DNA of 64,000 bases. Origin: Chondrosia reniformis. Lineage: Eukaryota > Porifera > Demospongiae > Chondrillida > Chondrillidae. The notes below the pieces were generated by a model. It saw only the letters and a program-made list of their open reading frames with translations. It did no database searches and was not told the DNA's origin. The translations under genes were made by a program, and so were the position numbers. This document shows, piece after piece, positions 31,628-43,851 of the stretch. How positions within the stretch are numbered: the stretch's first letter is position 1; each line of letters starts with the position of its first letter. The DNA lies in the NCBI GenBank assembly GCA_947172415.1, contig OX359201.1:5816501-5880500 (forward strand), read 5' to 3'.

Positions 31628-34336
31628 ATGGCGACCGCCAGCCTAGACGAAAACCGACCTACGAATGATTTGTTTGAAGATGCATCCGAGTGTATGAGAA
31701 ATGCTAAAGGTTTGCGTCTCAGCAGTGAACAGAAGCTGTCTGTCTATGCTCTGTTTAAGCAAGTGAGCTCTCGATATACGTTTATTAAAAATAGTGATTA
31801 AATACTTCTAATCTCTTCTCTCTGTACTCGACGAGTGATGCGTGTAGATAAAGGTTAATTTGTGTGTGTAAGTGAAGTTGGTCTGCTTTGCTCATAGGCA
31901 CAATTGGGTGCGTGCACTACTGAAAAACCAGGATTCTTTGACATGATAGGGAGAGCGAAATGGTGAGCATGTATTGGTATAGATTTGGTCTCTTCCACAG
32001 ACCAACCCGTTCCGCCATTTTAATTTGGGTCTGGGGGCGCGAGCCTAGTATAGGACACTATGGAATTTAGGAATGTCAGGTGAATCATGTTTTAATTGTC
32101 CGATGTTGGTGTTCTCTTCTTCTGAAGGACTCAGTCTAATCCTCTCCTTCTCTCGGCTTAGGGATGCTTGGAGGAAGTTGGGTAACATGGGCCAGGAAGA
32201 AGCAATGCTGAAATACATTGAACTTGTTGACTCACTGCTACCCAATTGGAGGACCAAATCAACTCATGTTGGTTTCCACTTCACGTCTCACAACACTTCT
32301 TTACATGAATAATCTAACACACCATTTTTTCAACATGTTACATCTACTTTATAGTAAAAAGGCCTATAGGGAACTAAACCTAGTGAGAGCTTTGGATGAG
32401 GATACAAGAGTTTTCTCTTTTTCTTTTTCTCCACTGGACCATGCGATTGTGCATACATTTGATCAATAGAGATGTCTGTATCCAGGCAACCAATTTATAA
32501 AAGAAGCTACACAGACCCTCAAATAGAAGTGAAATTTGAGAGATTAAGGGTCTACCCCCACTATAGAGTACCCTGTATTACTTTGATATGCATCTGTTGT
32601 CAACATTCCTTAGATCAAGGGGAATGATGAAGGTAGAACCAATGAAGGCGGAGGGGGAGGGGGAGGGGCAGTTGTAATGAGTATTCTAGCTAGCACTGAG
32701 AAACCTCTATTGGATAGTGAGAAGTGTCTATTTGACTGGTGTAAGGAGGGAAATAAAGAGAAGTTGAGCCAGCTGCTAAAGAAAGATGAGGTCGATAGAA
32801 GGGACGAAAGTGTAAGTTAATTTAAAGAGTTTCTCAGCAAAACCTGACTATAGGAGCATGTCTCAGAAATGTGTTATTCTAAGACATTTAGCCCTTTCTT
32901 ATTAATATAAGCGTAATTCACATAAGTTAATATGAAAATGGACATACCTGGAGGGTCTGTATATCCCATACTACTCTGATACTTTGAATAATTCATGATA
33001 TTCCAAATAGTTCAAATAATGTACCAAATATACCCTTGATATGCTTAAGGTTCTAAAAATATTTTAAGACTTTGAATTCATTAATTTCCTGACATTGTCA
33101 ACTTATTATGTAACTGGATACGCCCACAAATCTCCATTTTTCAAATTCCAAATGTAGATATAGGAATGGTATTTGATACTAGACCTGAGATATCCGTAAC
33201 TATTCCTTTATTAAGGGAATATTTTAAATTTTCTCACACTAGATATGAAAATAATTTATAGCTAGATTGGTTGGCCACATGGCACTTTTTTCATTAATTT
33301 GATTGGCTGATTCCATAGGGGATGACCCTGCTGCATTGGTCCTCTGATAGAGGACATGTAGAGCTGATTGAGCATTTGCTAGTGCTAGGGGCAAACGTCA
33401 ACCTTCAGGTCTGTTCACTAACTGGCTTACTGTAGAAATAATAATTTGCATTATTACTTCCAATTTGTTTTTGTTCTAGTTCTGGTAGTTATGATTTAAA
33501 CATTTTAAAGTCCACATGTATCATAGTTGTATATAGATAGTCTGGAAGGGTATTAGTGTAAGGTTCACCTAATCTTTGACCCATTCAGGAAGGCCAGCGA
33601 AGCATGATTGTCTTGTTGTCTCCTTCTTTAGGACGAGGATGGCCAATCTTCTCTGCATTATGGTACGTACGTATGTATGTAGTATTATAATAGTATAAGG
33701 TATTCTAATGTAATACAGTATAAGGTATTATAAGATATTCTAATGTAATACAGTATAAGGTATTATAAGATATTCTAATGTAATACAGTATAAGGTATTA
33801 TAAGATATTCTAGTGTAATACAGTATAAGGTATTATAAGATATTCTAATGTAATACAGTATAAGGTATTATAAGATATTCTAATGTATTACAGTATAAGG
33901 TATTATAAGGTATTCTAATGTAATACAGTATAAGGTATTATAAGGTATTCTAATGTAATACAGTATAAGGTATTATAAGATATTCTAGTGTAATACAGTA
34001 TAAGGTATTATGAGGTATTAAAAGGTATTCTAATGTATTACAGTATAAGGTATTCTAATGTATTCTAATGTAATTATATTCTAATGTAATACAGTATAAG
34101 GTATTATAAGGTATTGAAAGGTATTCTAATGTATTGTATTATAAGGTATGCTGTTGTATTATAATGGTCTGTATTATGAATGTCCCCTTCCAGCTGTATC
34201 CTGTAGCCACGAAGTAGTAACAAGACTTTTACTTGATCACGGGGCAGACCCTTATGCTAAAGACTCAGATGGAAGTACTCCAATAGAACTAGACACAGAA
34301 GGGTTCTTATCGAGGATGCTCTCATCTTCTTCATGA
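31628..34336 (+). CDS. ACBD6: ACBD6, acyl-CoA-binding protein with ankyrin repeats
   Basis: Seven exons: 31628-31762, 31898-31962, 32162-32267, 32614-32811, 33319-33408, 33632-33662 and 34194-34336, giving 255 residues. The N-terminal acyl-CoA-binding domain runs through LSSEQKLSVYALFKQ, KPGFFDMIGRAKWDAWRKLG and EEAMLKYIELVDSLLPNW. A glycine-rich linker follows, then ankyrin repeats (GMTLLHWSSDRGHVELIEHL, then DEDGQSSLHYAVSCSHEVV, then DHGADPYAKDSDGSTPIEL). The family binds long-chain acyl-CoA and supports N-myristoylation by NMT enzymes. Introns carry a MITE-A copy (32.3 kb) and a 35-bp minisatellite. It starts 19 bp after the NUBPL stop, so its promoter must lie within the 3' part of NUBPL, or the two genes are co-transcribed. 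Confidence 0.95.
32306..32450. mobile_element. MITE-A copy in ACBD6 intron 3
   Basis: Forward orientation, with GAATAATCTAACACACCATT, GGCCTATAGGGAACTAAACC and a CT-rich end before CTCCACTGGACC. Confidence 0.7.
33670..34145. repeat. ~35-bp AT-rich minisatellite in ACBD6 intron 6
   Basis: Some twelve units of the type TAATACAGTATAAGGTATTA plus TAAGATATTC, with irregular length near the right end. It fills almost the entire intron between the last two exons. Confidence 0.92.
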
Positions 34337-34660
34337 ACATTGGCAATGCCTTCTTTTAGAACAACAATTAATTTTAATTTTGCAATAATTGATTTGTCTA
34401 TTTATGAAATGTTAATTCAAAGGTGTATATATAAGGAAATAAATTTGAACTCAGTATATATATATATGTACAATTGCTTTGTACATATATAATGAGTATA
34501 TACGTGCATGATTGTGTCATTTTGAATCACGATGCTGCTGTGGCTTGCTCAAGTTGAGTTTGAGAGGTGGTAACTTGTTCCCAGGTAGGGCTGATGAGCT
34601 GTTGTATGTAAATATGAGAAGGGAAACACTTAACACATCATTGAAATGTATGTACCAATC
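34337..34660. other. Convergent 3' flanks of ACBD6 and EVC2-like
   Basis: AT-rich interval with no ORF of note. It contains ACBD6 3' UTR (an AATAAA at about 34438) on the plus strand and the 3' UTR of the EVC2-like gene on the minus strand, plus a short TATATATA run near 34460. Confidence 0.6.
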
Positions 34661-37600
34661 TCACTTGAGTATCCATGGAGCAGAAGCCCTTGAGGCTCCT
34701 TGGCCCGGATCCAGTTTTATATTCTCCTCTTTAAGTGGAGGAAGTGCAGACTGCCTTCTTCTGTAATTAGTATTATGTAACAAGGAATAGAGATTACTTT
34801 TCTGATGCATATATATACGTATATACCCTCCTGGGGTCCATATAAATTATTTACATTATATTTTATTATACGTACGTATTTAACAAACTAATAAATGTAT
34901 ATACATATGCAATAAATGTATATGCACTAGTTATGACTCATATATACGTATAGTATATATACTCACATTGTGGTAATTCTTTTTTCATTAACATCCAGTC
35001 TAACTTGAGCCAATGGAACGGAGCCTGCTTCAGCAAACAGTTCTGTTAATTTGGAGTCCTACATGTGTACAAACAATTGTTTTATTATTATGGAAAACAT
35101 TGAGGATATTAATTATATAAGAAGTGAGAAGGAAGTATATTGTTTTGAAAGGAAAAGGCCTAAATAATCATATACGTATAACTGACCAGTTGGGTAATGG
35201 CTTCAAGGCCTTTTAGTTCATACTTCCTGCTAATGCTTTCTGACATTTCCTTAAACCTCTCCTCATAATCTCTCCTGTGAGTATTAATGAATACCAAATT
35301 TACACTTGTCCAATTTATTAATTAATTTGTTTTTTTATTGTGGTAATTTTAATTATATCACTCATGGATCATATATACGTACATACGTACTCTGACCTTA
35401 TGGATTCTAGTTTAATCTCTAGTCTGTATTTTAAGACTAGCATCTTGAATTTTGGCATATCTTGGAAGGTCTCAGATTCCAGACCATTCACTAATGATCT
35501 GTTTTCCTCTGCCATATTTTCCCTTTTAAGCTTTCTTTCCTCAATCTTGTCTCTTATTTGATCTAACTGGGCTTGTTTCTCATTTTCCAGTTTAGTTGTT
35601 ATTGCTTGAAGATCCTATATATACGTATATACATACATAGACCATTAATTAGATCTCAAAGGAAGAAAGGTTAAAACAGATAATACATTTAGTTGTTTTT
35701 GTTCATGCTCTCCAATGCCTTCTTCAATATACTACATGCATGTCTGACTACTTATCATACGTACGTATACGTACATAAGCATATGTAGCATGAAAACTTA
35801 AGTTTTCTATATACCTTTATATGTGACATTATGCATACATATATATTCAACCAAATTGGGTATATGTACAGCATTGTACAAATTATATACGTATAACTAT
35901 ACCAACCGTTGTGTACTGCTCCATTATAACTCTCATTTCCTCTTGATGTGGCTTTTTCTGTTCCACAGCTTCAATCAACAGCATATTCTAAATCAGTAAA
36001 GTTACAAATTTTCGGATCAAAATCTTTAATCTTTTTCCTACAAGACATTTCCTCTTGTTAGAGGATGTATCAGATTGTCCCTCTAACATAACACAGTGTG
36101 CATAGATGTTTCAATACAAAAATATTCACTAAGATTCAAAAACTGATTACAAGTTTCTGGATCTCTTAGTGAATAGATTGTGCACATCAGATTTAAGAAG
36201 TGCTCTGGAATTTGGAATACACATTTTGCAGGGAATTTATAAAACTCTTTATGATGCATGCATGCTTACTTGGGCTTGTTCATGAGAAGATAGCTCTTGC
36301 TTCATTTCTACAGCCTGAATTATGTGACAAATACGTGTAAATATGAGTACAAAATAGGAGATATGGATCAATGTGTACACTGTACCTGTCTAGTCTTCTC
36401 GACTTCAAGTTTTGTTTTGTTACCACTCCTCTTGCACTTTGCTAAAACCAATTGTTGCCTTGCCTGCTCACTACTTTTCTTTGTGAGAGATTGCCTTCTT
36501 GAATCTAGCAGCTCTGACATGGTTCTCTCTTCCTTAGCCTGTTTTTGTTCAAATTTTGATTTGATTTTATCTGGTCTTCTCTCTTCTTTTAGGACCGAGT
36601 CTACCATTCCACTATAACAAGTCAAATTTTCTTTCAACAATCTCAATCTCTCTTTCCAAGTTTCCTCCAATTCCTCCAAAAGTGATGTATTTAATACACT
36701 AAGGTGGATGTACGTATATAATCAATATAAATATATACAGTATAATAAGCCACCTTATATATATAAAATTAATGACGCATATTATATACAAATGTGTACG
36801 CACAAATGTACGTACGTACATACATACATAAATGAAGAGGGAGGTTCCCAGATAGAATGGTCTGGCCAGCCCAGTGGAAAAGGAAGAAAAGGTGATTATA
36901 TGCAGCTGCATGTAATATGTACATACATTAATCACCTGATTTTAAATATATTCTCATATTCCCTCCCAAACTCATCTGATTGGCTACTTCTGACACTGCA
37001 TGAGGTACTTGGCCTGTATATACATACATAAAATACATATTTATATGCATTCCCATGTGAGTATATGCGCATTAAGTGTCTGCTATATACTTTTATTCTA
37101 ACCTATTAATTCCAAAACATTCCTTCTTGAAATATTTCAGGGTTTCACTCCCAATGTTGGCATCAGTTAGGGCCATATTGACAATGTGCTTCAATTTTGA
37201 TATTGTCTCAAGCTCAATTTTCCCCTTCCACTCTCTCAGTTCTCTGTCATTTTCTTCCAAAAGGTTTGTGAACATATCTTCCAACTTTCTAGTTTGTTTC
37301 AAGTGGACACCTCTCAGCATCAGTTTGGTACTAAATTCATTCTTCTTATCAGCAATTGATTGGTTGATTTCATTGTGCCTTTTAACCAATAATTGCTTCA
37401 ACTCATCCAAATCCTACGTGCATGCATAAGTATGTACATGTACGTATATGTACATTCATGTACATACATAAATCAGTTTCTATATATAACATAAAATATG
37501 TTCCATTGTGTTCCTACATTGCGTATATATACATATGTAGTTTCAATAGAAATTATCGATATACGTACATGTCTATACCTACCTGATAGCAACAAGTATT

Positions 37601-40600
37601 GGCAGAGAATATATTTGGAAATTCAACTGTCTAGACAAATTGATCTCCAATTATATTACCTTTTCATTGTTTGCATTTTCTTGTTTTCTTAGTTTTCTCC
37701 ATTTTTCCAGTAAATACTCTTTAATCCCAACATCTGAATTACGTAAGTAATACTTTTCAAATATATATATCTCCATGTCATATACGTACATGCATATGTA
37801 CATATAATATATGTTCATATGTACATATTATTACCATTAAACTAACTAAATGTGTGTGCTAACTAACATAACAATCAGAGTATTGGAAGAATTAATGTTT
37901 ATTCTTCCTTCACTAAGCCAAAGAACACTCAATTTGATGAATATATATAATCTTACTCTCATAAGATTTAAGTTTCCAGTCTTCTTTGATAATTCTTAAA
38001 GCTGTTTTGTTTTCTTCCTTTTTGGCAGATGGGGCTGGTTGCCGGGGCAACTGACCGAGGCTTGCATAATCAAGTAAGGTGTTCTCCAACTGTTCCGCAT
38101 CTTCATGTGCAATAACATCATTTCTGTAGAATGGCATGATAGAATAAATCAACCAGCTGAATACATCTTTGAGATGGTTCATCTTTAGTCTTTCTAGCAT
38201 CTAAGAGACACATCTTTGAGATGATTCATCTTTAGTCTTTCTAGCATCTAAGAGACACAGTTTGGCTTTTGATAAGTGACTTCTCAAAGAAAACAGACTG
38301 TACCTTTAGATGCTCAAAGGACTACAGATGAACCATCTCAAAGATAAGTTTGGAGTAATTAAAAGAAATATCATATGCATCTTACAGCTATTAGAGTGTA
38401 TGTGCACTGCTATTATTTGATATACATATGTGTGCATATGCATATACGTATGCAGCGTACTTCTCTAGAGTTTTAGTTGATTTTTGGATGTGTCTCCTGA
38501 GTAGGTTTAATTTCTTATCATCGGCCACTTGTAAATATTCCTGTTGTGCATAATATAATATGTACATGATATATACACATGTACGCAAACCAACAGAAAA
38601 AGTAGAAAAGCTAGAAAAGACTATAAGATTATAAGATTATACCATGTACAGTAATACTTAAAGATATTTAAGTCAATAGATTAATATTTTCCCTATATAT
38701 ATAAATAAAATATTTTAATCAATACCATTTCACAACTCATTTTCATCATTTGTGCAAGTGTCTCAAAGGCTGCTTGTCTTAACAGTTGCTTTTCTTCATT
38801 CAAGGTTTCCATAGCAGCTAATAAACTGATTGTTAGTTGTTTCAATAGCTCAGACCTTTGAGCAGTGTTTAATAAAATTGATTCTTTGTCCTTTTCATTG
38901 AAGCACGCCTGTACTGCCTGGAAAGCCTCCAAAAATGAATCCTAAAGTATTAGGCTTATATACACATACGTACGTGTATATATATGAAGCTAATAATATT
39001 ACATATAATAATGACAGTAATCTCCCAGTAAGTACGTATATAGGGATGACATAATGATTAACCTTAACATGTTTAGTTTTGCTCTTCAGTTCTCTTATTA
39101 TTTGCAGTTCTTTCATTGCATTGAATATCCATTTTTCACCTTTTAACATCGTCTTTTTGAAGAAATCTTTAAGCTCTGCCCAAACACTTCCAGCCATGTT
39201 GAGATTGTTCTCTAATTTTTCACTTTGCTTTTCAATCTCTTCTTTTACTTTCTTAAACTCTTCCCATACTTGGTTGACAGGCAAGGAATATGTAATTCCA
39301 CCTTCTCCTTCTTTTGGAACTACTGGCAGAGTGGTTTGCAATATTTTGCTGCAGATATCCTGCAAGTTATCTATTATCTACAAAGAGAAGAGAAGGTGTG
39401 ATGTATGTACGTACGTAAATGAACTAGATTCAGTTCACAAATAACAAAGCCTCGTATAAAGTACATATATGGTCCAGTGTAGAAAGGAATTATGAAAAAT
39501 CAGTATGAGAACTGTATTCTCATCCAAAGCTTAATAGACTTTCCTTAAAATAAATCCAGGAAATAAAGATAGGGTATTTTAGTCTATAGAATAGTGCCTT
39601 AGACTAGCTAATGTGTCTCACTGTTCTTTTTGCTTTCTCTGACAGATCACTAAAACTTTGAATACACTTTAATCCAGAAATCATCAGAGCATGAAGAAGA
39701 AAGGTGTAATACTCTGCTTCTATATCTTGGAGTTCTTTGCTAAACACCCTCAACATTTTATCATGTTTAGAGCTCAAATGAAGATTGGGTAGAAATAGGA
39801 TATTCATGTAAGATAATTCAAGAATATCTTCAGAATAATTGTTCATCTCTTGAATGTTTGGATATAAATGTCCAGCTGCTGAGCTCCTTGAAGCTGCCCT
39901 CATTTCACCGTCTGGATCCTATTGGAGGCAATTAAAGAATGGATGTTATATACGTACTTACAGTACGTATGTATAATATACGTGGCTTATATACTAACTT
40001 CTCTTTGTAATTTGGTATTAAGTGGTTGGGCAATAATGACTTGCATTCCAACTGCCTCATCATCGTTCTCAGTGAATTCAAAGGGCTCTATTTTACTAAA
40101 CTGTCCAAAACACCAGTATCGCTTCTTCTTTAAGTAGAACAAACAGCAGCCAATGAAACAACACAGGCCAAGCACTCCAGCAAATACAGTCACAAGTACA
40201 ATTGCCAGTATATTGATTATCGGGTTTGGAATTGCCACTACATTAATACACTGCTGCTGTGAAACAGCTGGAAGGTGAATGTAAGATTTGGAGCCCATTT
40301 CTCCAAGTTCATGATCAGGCATCTATATATAATGAAAGGTACATGTAAGTACATTGATTATACTGCCTTGAAATACATGTACCTATAGGTCTGCATGGAG
40401 TCATCATTTATATATATACATATGTATGTATACTGTATATTTGCTAATATATTATATACACATATATATCATGTCTGTATACATATTCATCACATGTATA
40501 AAACAAAATTTTCCTAAAGATAAGGTTGAGAGGCTAAAGAAGAATATATTATATTATACTATTTGCCTAAGTACCTCATTCCATGGTGGTGTATCATGAA

Positions 40601-43533
40601 TGATGTTTGTATAACTAGTTGTGGTTGGTAGATTCTGATTTTGACCTGATCTACCAATCAGGCTTTCTGAGTCCAATCTGGTGTAGTACCATATATCCAC
40701 AGAATCCCCCAACACCAAGGTAACATTAAGCTTGAAAATAACAAATCCTGAAGTAAAACCAATCTATACACAAAGAAGATTAATTAAATTTTAGATTAAA
40801 CTTTATAAGTACATTCACCATGTGATTACCTAGATCTATATAAGTAAGTAAGTATGTACATGTAATTATATAGATGAACTATATGTAGGGGAGTTAATTG
40901 CACTGAGCCGTGCATAGGCTATAGATATGATGATAAGCAAAATAATCACTGAAATGTATTACGCTAAACCAGCCAAGTGACTGCTGACTAATCTTGCCTG
41001 GGGGAATGACCTATTAGCAACCAGTGATCGCCTCCCATTCGACTTAGGACTTTGGTTTGGCATAATACATTCCAGTGATTATTTGCTTATTATGTACGTA
41101 ATAGGGGAGCTAAGGATCTATGTTGGGATTCAAAGAAGAACTTCCATCAAAACTTCCAGGGTCACCGATGAATGGTTACCAGAAACAGCTGTCTGGCCCA
41201 GTGGAGCAGAAGAATAAGGAGAAGACTCTTGTATCCATATCCCTCTCACTAGGTTTAGTTCCCTATAGGCCTTCTATGTTGTCTTAATGGGTATTTCTTG
41301 AAGAATAGGGTAATTTAATGAATTTAGCCCAGTACGTATATACAACATTGCTCATCCTCACTATGATCATTTGCCTCGCTGAGCTGTTCCAGCCATCAAA
41401 CTTGATCCCTGGGAGAAGTGTGTCTCTCACTACTATATCAACAGCTGCACTCTCACTGCCTGCTCCATGCTGTACTTTAAGATGGACCGTTAAAATGGGT
41501 GGCTGATGGATGCTCTCTTGAGATAGCTACATACATATATACAGTATGTGGGGATGCAAACATTAGACCATTTGAATTTGAATGTTTGTCAATTCTAGAA
41601 TTTTCTATATTCTACGTACGTATATACGTATGTACGTACTCATAGAAATTTTCAGCAACACTTCAAATTCTTCAAACAAAGGATTAAGACATTGACCCTT
41701 TCGTCTTTATCAGTTATAGAATGATGAAGGTCAATGGATTGAAGCCTCTTAATCATTGTCTGAAGAAGTGTATGTTGTTAATTGCTCCAAAATCATTAAG
41801 ATGGCAACAAGTACCTCTTTCTCCTTTCACATATACACACACATGTTCCTATCTTCTTATTACATTGAGATGTACATACGTACATACGTATATGAATGAT
41901 AATCTAAATTGTGGCTCACCATTAAAGACTTGGATGTCAGAAGCTCTGGTTCAATGATACTTATGAGGAGATCCCTGCCAATTGGTATTGTGCAGCTGGT
42001 GTGTGTGAGGTTGTCCCTAAGTGACATTGTGACAGCTGCCAGTTCTCCATTGCTAGCATTACTATGCACTTGAAATTGCAGGTCAATCCAAGCTGGAGGG
42101 CTTCCTATGCTAGTACTTTCAGGTATAACAAACTGCTGAAATTCCCAACAGAAGCAACTTTGTGGAACAAATGTATTAAATAAACAGTTTTGAAATGGTG
42201 GATTAACAGTTTTGTTCAAAATGCTAATTTCAACTTCCTCCCCATGGACAACCAATGTAAAATTGACCAATCCAATTGGTCTATTCTGTCCAAGAGGGTA
42301 TTTCACACATAGTATGCTGTCCACGGCTACTGGTTGATCTAGTGGTACTAAAACAGGTGATCTGACCTTAAAATACTCATACAGAGTTAGCTTGTCATCT
42401 AAGGTAAAGCTGAAGGATGATGCAATTCCTCCTTCCCATCTTGGATAGGATCTGATATGGAAGAGTGATTGGTTAGATTCTGTATACAAATTCCAAAGTT
42501 CATCTTGATACGACAGGCTCATTTTAATGTTATGATAACTTCCTGGTATCAGCACTGGAATTCTACTTCTTAATGGAATGGTTGTGTTGAAATCCAATTC
42601 AAGCAAAGTTGGTGTAATCAAGGAGCGTGTATTAAAGTTGCCTCCTCTCCAGATATTTAGAGAATAAGCATCTCTTCTTGAAATTGAGCTATGTTGGATG
42701 AAGGCATTGGAAAACACTCTATCACCGGGACACCCAGGTGGAAATTCTTGTACAACAAATGTCAAGTGCGGTTGGACCACGAAGAGTGTTACAATTATGT
42801 CTGTTTCTAGTTCAGATTGGTTAGAATTCTCATATGTGAGGGCACTGAAGTAGACCTCACTCTGCTGCCATGGATCCAGCCTTACCATAAGTGGCACATA
42901 AAACTGAATCAATAGGGTCCCATTTTGATCAATAGTGTTATTTCCATCAATAGTGCTGTTTCCATCAATAGTGCTGTTTCCATCAATAGTACTGTTTCCA
43001 TCAATAGTGCTGTTTCCATCAATAATACTGTTTCCATCAATAGTGCTGTTTCCATCAATAGTGCTGTTTGAAAGAATTGCCTCTATGTCGATCAGAAATG
43101 TGCATGCAGAATGAGTAGTATCATTGGAACATGTGAAAATTGTAGTCTGTTCTGTCTCATTCACTGACATGTTGCCGAGTACATCTGTTCCATTCAAAGT
43201 GATGTTTACACTCTCAGCAGAGAAAAACAAGAAATTATCTTCATCTTCTAGTTCAGACCAGTTAGAAGATATAGTGAATTCCAGTATAGATGAATTATAA
43301 GGTATATTGAGATTTAGTAGAAAAAATAGTGCCTCATTTGGTAGCACTTCTCTAGTAAAGTTCAAATAAAACTGTTCCTCACTCTGATTGACAAAGGAAA
43401 TATTGCTGGTCTCTTCTGTCACAAAATCAAGTTCAACAATTGAATCAAATACTTGGCTACTTGCCTCATTCTTACTGCAGCTGAAATGTAGGGCAATGAT
43501 ATAGGCCAATCCACAGTAGAAGAACCAGGACAT
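34661..43533 (-). CDS. EVC2: EVC2 (limbin)-like single-pass coiled-coil protein
   Basis: Nineteen exons. The first, 41920-43533, is followed by 41344-41502, 40575-40763, 39999-40322, 39622-39918, 39063-39377, 38726-38941, 38461-38540, 37957-38123, 37660-37733, 37103-37413, 36936-37013, 36386-36698, 36270-36314, 35907-35987, 35397-35614, 35187-35274, 34967-35058 and 34661-34760. They sum to 4761 bp, or 1586 residues. A signal peptide (WFFYCGLAYIIALHFSCS) opens a ~680-residue ectodomain rich in N-glycosylation sites. A TM segment follows at about residues 685-712 (ILAIVLVTVFAGVLGLCC), then a long cytoplasmic coiled-coil region (EEFKKVKEEIEKQSEKLE and others). This is the architecture of limbin, the ciliary-base Hedgehog modulator that pairs with EVC. 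Similarity is structural more than literal; the main support is the head-to-head EVC-like neighbour. Confidence 0.7.
38165..38345. mobile_element. MITE-B copy in EVC2-like intron
   Basis: Inverted ends CTTTGAGATGGTTCATCTTT and GATGAACCATCTCAAAGATA. The left arm is present twice in tandem (38162 and 38210), an internal duplication not seen in the other copies. Confidence 0.8.
40933..41097. mobile_element. MITE-C, complete fold-back element
   Basis: About 165 bp with inverted ends of about 28 bp (ATAAGCAAAATAATCACTGA at the left, CCAGTGATTATTTGCTTATT at the right). It has no coding capacity and sits in an EVC2-like intron. Partial copies lie near 10.05 and 11.95 kb. Confidence 0.8.
41165..41280. 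mobile_element. MITE-A copy in EVC2-like intron
   Basis: Shows CAGCTGTCTGGCCCAGTGGA, TCTCACTAGGTTTAGTTCCC and TATAGGCCTT. It is a truncated copy. Confidence 0.7.
42931..43070 (-). repeat. 18-bp coding minisatellite in the EVC2-like ectodomain
   Basis: About eight in-frame copies of an 18-bp unit encode STIDGN. Because the unit joins as N-S-T, each junction forms an N-glycosylation sequon; one unit reads SIIDGN and loses it. Confidence 0.93.
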
Positions 43534-43851
43534 TTAGACTCTGACTTCTCTCCTAGCTTCCAAGTTTGTTACTTTTTCTCTTGCATGATCTTTTAGAAGT
43601 TTCACACTATGCAGGGAAAGGCATTAACACAATTTATGTTAATTGATACATGAGTAAACAATATAAAAACAAAGTATTGCCCTAAACATACTAGTCTGCA
43701 TACTGTGTTCTTTATCCTTTCTTAACACTCTAATTAATAAAATAACTGTCAATAGTTGTTAAAATGTGGTCATTTAGTCTTCTTGGGAGGTGTCATACTC
43801 AATCACTGAGAAGTCTCTGGAGAATTAGTTTAGTCTAAAGAGGAGCCAATC
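43534..43851. promoter_or_regulatory. Bidirectional promoter EVC2-like / EVC-like
   Basis: 318 bp between divergent start codons, the widest of the divergent intervals here. AT-rich; no motif recognised. Confidence 0.6.
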
